DNA of 6,758 nucleotides from an uncultured Eubacteriales bacterium (GTDB lineage Bacteria; Bacillota; Clostridia; Oscillospirales; Oscillospiraceae): contig CAJLCS010000092.1 of assembly GCA_905205195.1 (NCBI GenBank), positions 1-6,758 on the forward strand, given 5' to 3'. The number at the start of each line of letters is the position of its first letter. The first letter of the stretch is position 1. Under the pieces are notes generated by a model that did no database searches, was not told the DNA's origin, and was given only the letters and a program-made list of their open reading frames with translations. Both the position numbers and the translations under genes were made by a program. Positions 5,372 to 6,758 of this stretch are shown here, in pieces.

Positions 5372-6687
5372 GTTTTTCTCCGCAGGCGGCAGATGAAGAA
5401 GCCGTCGGTATCATATTCGCCGGGCACCAGCGTCAGCATTCCGGTTTTGTTCACCGGGAAGACGGGGGGCAGGTCCAGCGGCACCGTCTCAAAGTCGGGC
5501 CGGTATTTCAGGAAGGCCTCCACCACGCCCTCGTTCTCCCGCCGCACCAGCGTGCAGGTGGAATAGAGCAGCGTGCCGCCCTTTTTCACATATTCCGCCT
5601 GCTTGCACAGGATTTTCAGCTGCAAATCCGGCAGGCGCTCCATCTCCTTCGGGTCCTTGTAGCGGATATCCGGCTTTTTGCGGATAATGCCGTAGCCCGA
5701 GCAGGGCACGTCCGCCAGAACCACGTCCATTTTCTCAAACCAGGAGGGGTGATTCTCCGTGGCGTCCTGCTCCCGGACCACCACGTTGGTCAGGCCCAGG
5801 CGCTCCACGCCCTTTTCAATCAGGATGGTCTTATGGCGGTGAATGTCCGCCGCCCGGATCTTGCCCTCGTTGCCCATGGCAATGGCCGCGGCAAAGGTCT
5901 TGCCGCCGGGAGCCGCGCAGCAGTCCAGCACCCGCACATGGGGGCCTTTGGGAATTTCCGCGCACTGGACGCAGAGCCGGGCCGCCGCGTCCTGCACATA
6001 ATACAGCCCGTCCTTGAAGGACTGCAGCTGCTCCAGATTCCCGGTGTTGGAGAGAATCATGCAGTCCGGCATCCACCGGTGGGGCAGCACCGTCACGCCC
6101 TCGCCCCGGAGGACCTCCGTCAGCGCGTCGGCGGTGATCTGCAGGGTGTTGACCTGCACCACCGTCTGGGGCGTGTCGTTGTTGGCCGCCAACATCGGCT
6201 CCAGCTTCTCGTCGCCCACATAGCTCCGCAGCAGTTCAATCAGCGCCGCCGGGTGGCTGTAGCGCTCCTCCAGCGTCCGGGGCTGCTTCAGCTCGCCCTT
6301 GGTCCGGATGGCGTTGCGGAGCACCGCGTTCACAAGCCCCGGCGCGTTGCGCTGCCAGCGGCAGTATTTTTTTGTCAGCAGGACGGACTCGTTGACCGCC
6401 GCGCTGACCGGAATTTTATCCAGTTCATAAATCTGATACAGGCCCATGTGCAGGATATCCCGCAGCACCGGGTGCAGATTCCGGCTGTTTCCCGTCAGCA
6501 GCTGGTTCAGGAAGAAATCCAGCATACTCCGGTTCTGCAGCACGCCGTAGCAAAGCCGGGTGGCCAGCGCCGCATCCCGGCTGTCCAGCCGGTCCCGTGC
6601 AATGTAGTCCTTCAGTACACCGTTGGACCAGGCGCCCTGCTTGCGGCAGGCAATCAGAACGTCCAAAGCCGTTTTTCTTGCATTCAT
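5368..6687 (-). CDS. rsmB: 16S rRNA (cytosine-C5)-methyltransferase RsmB (Sun family)
   Basis: Complete 439-residue protein, normal for the family. RsmB uses S-adenosylmethionine to make m5C967 (E. coli numbering) in 16S rRNA in the cytoplasm. Residues 1 to about 135 form the NusB-like helical RNA-binding domain. The C-terminal Rossmann methyltransferase domain has motif I, VLDCCAAPGGKT, at 253-264; an acidic SAM-binding residue near D281; motif IV, ADVPCSG, with C329; and motif VI, YSTCT, with C378. C378 and C329 are the expected nucleophile and release cysteines of m5C RNA methyltransferases. The closing DTDGFF segment (426-431) is also typical. The ATG at 6687 is preceded by GGAGGAG with 6 nt spacing, which fixes the start. 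The TGA overlaps the rlmN start as ATGA. No odd residues or frame breaks were seen. Confidence 0.96.
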   Translation of the reverse strand: MNARKTALDVLIACRKQGAWSNGVLKDYIARDRLDSRDAALATRLCYGVLQNRSMLDFFLNQLLTGNSRNLHPVLRDILHMGLYQIYELDKIPVSAAVNESVLLTKKYCRWQRNAPGLVNAVLRNAIRTKGELKQPRTLEERYSHPAALIELLRSYVGDEKLEPMLAANNDTPQTVVQVNTLQITADALTEVLRGEGVTVLPHRWMPDCMILSNTGNLEQLQSFKDGLYYVQDAAARLCVQCAEIPKGPHVRVLDCCAAPGGKTFAAAIAMGNEGKIRAADIHRHKTILIEKGVERLGLTNVVVREQDATENHPSWFEKMDVVLADVPCSGYGIIRKKPDIRYKDPKEMERLPDLQLKILCKQAEYVKKGGTLLYSTCTLVRRENEGVVEAFLKYRPDFETVPLDLPPVFPVNKTGMLTLVPGEYDTDGFFICRLRRKT

Positions 6688-6690
6688 GAG

Positions 6691-6758
6691 TTACTCCTCC
6701 AACGGGTGGCCCCGGAAATAGTCCGGCGCCGCCATTCGCTTTCCGCCTTCCGCCTGAA
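6691..6758 (-). CDS. fmt: Methionyl-tRNA formyltransferase, C-terminal end only
   Basis: Only the last 21 codons and the TAA stop are in the window; the rest lies beyond position 6758. The visible tail contains GKRM followed by DYFRGHPLEE and the stop. This matches the end of the C-terminal OB-fold domain of Fmt, where a GKxxM segment and a D-(Y/F/L)-x-RG segment are typical. Fmt transfers a formyl group from 10-formyl-tetrahydrofolate to initiator Met-tRNA. The stop lies 3 nt before the rsmB start, and the rsmB ribosome binding site sits inside its last codons, so the two are almost certainly cotranscribed. The fmt-rsmB order is common in Firmicutes and supports the call. The fragment is short, so the identity rests on this tail plus context. 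Confidence 0.82.
   Translation of the reverse strand, partial: QAEGGKRMAAPDYFRGHPLEE
6694..6700 (-). promoter_or_regulatory. Ribosome binding site of rsmB, inside the fmt end
   Basis: GGAGGAG lies 6 nt before the rsmB ATG and overlaps the last two sense codons (GAG GAG) of fmt. The same bases therefore encode the Glu-Glu end of Fmt and recruit ribosomes for rsmB. This decides the rsmB start and suggests translational coupling. Confidence 0.85.

Noticed and set aside
4163..5566. A 467-codon open frame on the plus strand opposite rlmN
   Set aside because: Same cause: low-complexity His/Gln/Arg/Pro-rich translation opposite a clearly intact radical-SAM enzyme.

Overview
This window reads as chromosomal housekeeping DNA from a GC-rich member of the Clostridia. 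The protein sequences and the gene order fit an Oscillospiraceae-type gut bacterium best, but the genus is inference. The evidence is the AGGAGG-type ribosome binding sites, a PASTA-domain Ser/Thr kinase (a Gram-positive family), and the gene order fmt-rsmB-rlmN-prpC-prkC-rsgA known from Bacillus subtilis and many Clostridia. Every gene lies on the minus strand, so transcription runs from high to low coordinates.

Layout in transcription order: the last 21 codons of fmt (6758-6691); rsmB, a 16S rRNA m5C methyltransferase (6687-5368); rlmN, a radical-SAM adenosine C2 methyltransferase (5371-4334); a PP2C phosphatase of the PrpC/Stp family (4304-3573); a membrane PASTA kinase of the PrkC/Stk family (3547-1481); and rsgA, a circularly permuted GTPase for 30S assembly (1488-601). 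Gaps are 3, 25 and 29 nt, and two junctions overlap (4 nt and 8 nt), so this looks like one polycistronic unit. Its promoter lies outside the window.

After rsgA comes a 359-nt gap and then the start of rpsJ (ribosomal protein S10), cut off by the window edge after 80 codons. The gap holds a near-consensus sigma-A promoter (TTGACA, 17 bp, TATCAT with an extended TG) and an inferred leader RNA of about 265 nt. That leader contains a GNRA-capped hairpin, a second small hairpin, a hairpin followed by five U's that looks like an intrinsic attenuator, and a repeated CGUACCC element that could pair in two ways with GUACGA just before the rpsJ ribosome binding site. This leader is the part most worth a second look.

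Functionally, the genes link translation initiation (Fmt), rRNA modification (RsmB, RlmN), small-subunit maturation (RsgA) and a small-subunit protein (S10) with a reversible Ser/Thr phosphorylation pair whose kinase senses the outside of the cell. In B. subtilis, RsgA (CpgA) is a known PrkC substrate, so the grouping has a plausible regulatory meaning. I saw no mobile element, tRNA, rRNA, CRISPR array, toxin-antitoxin pair or defence gene.
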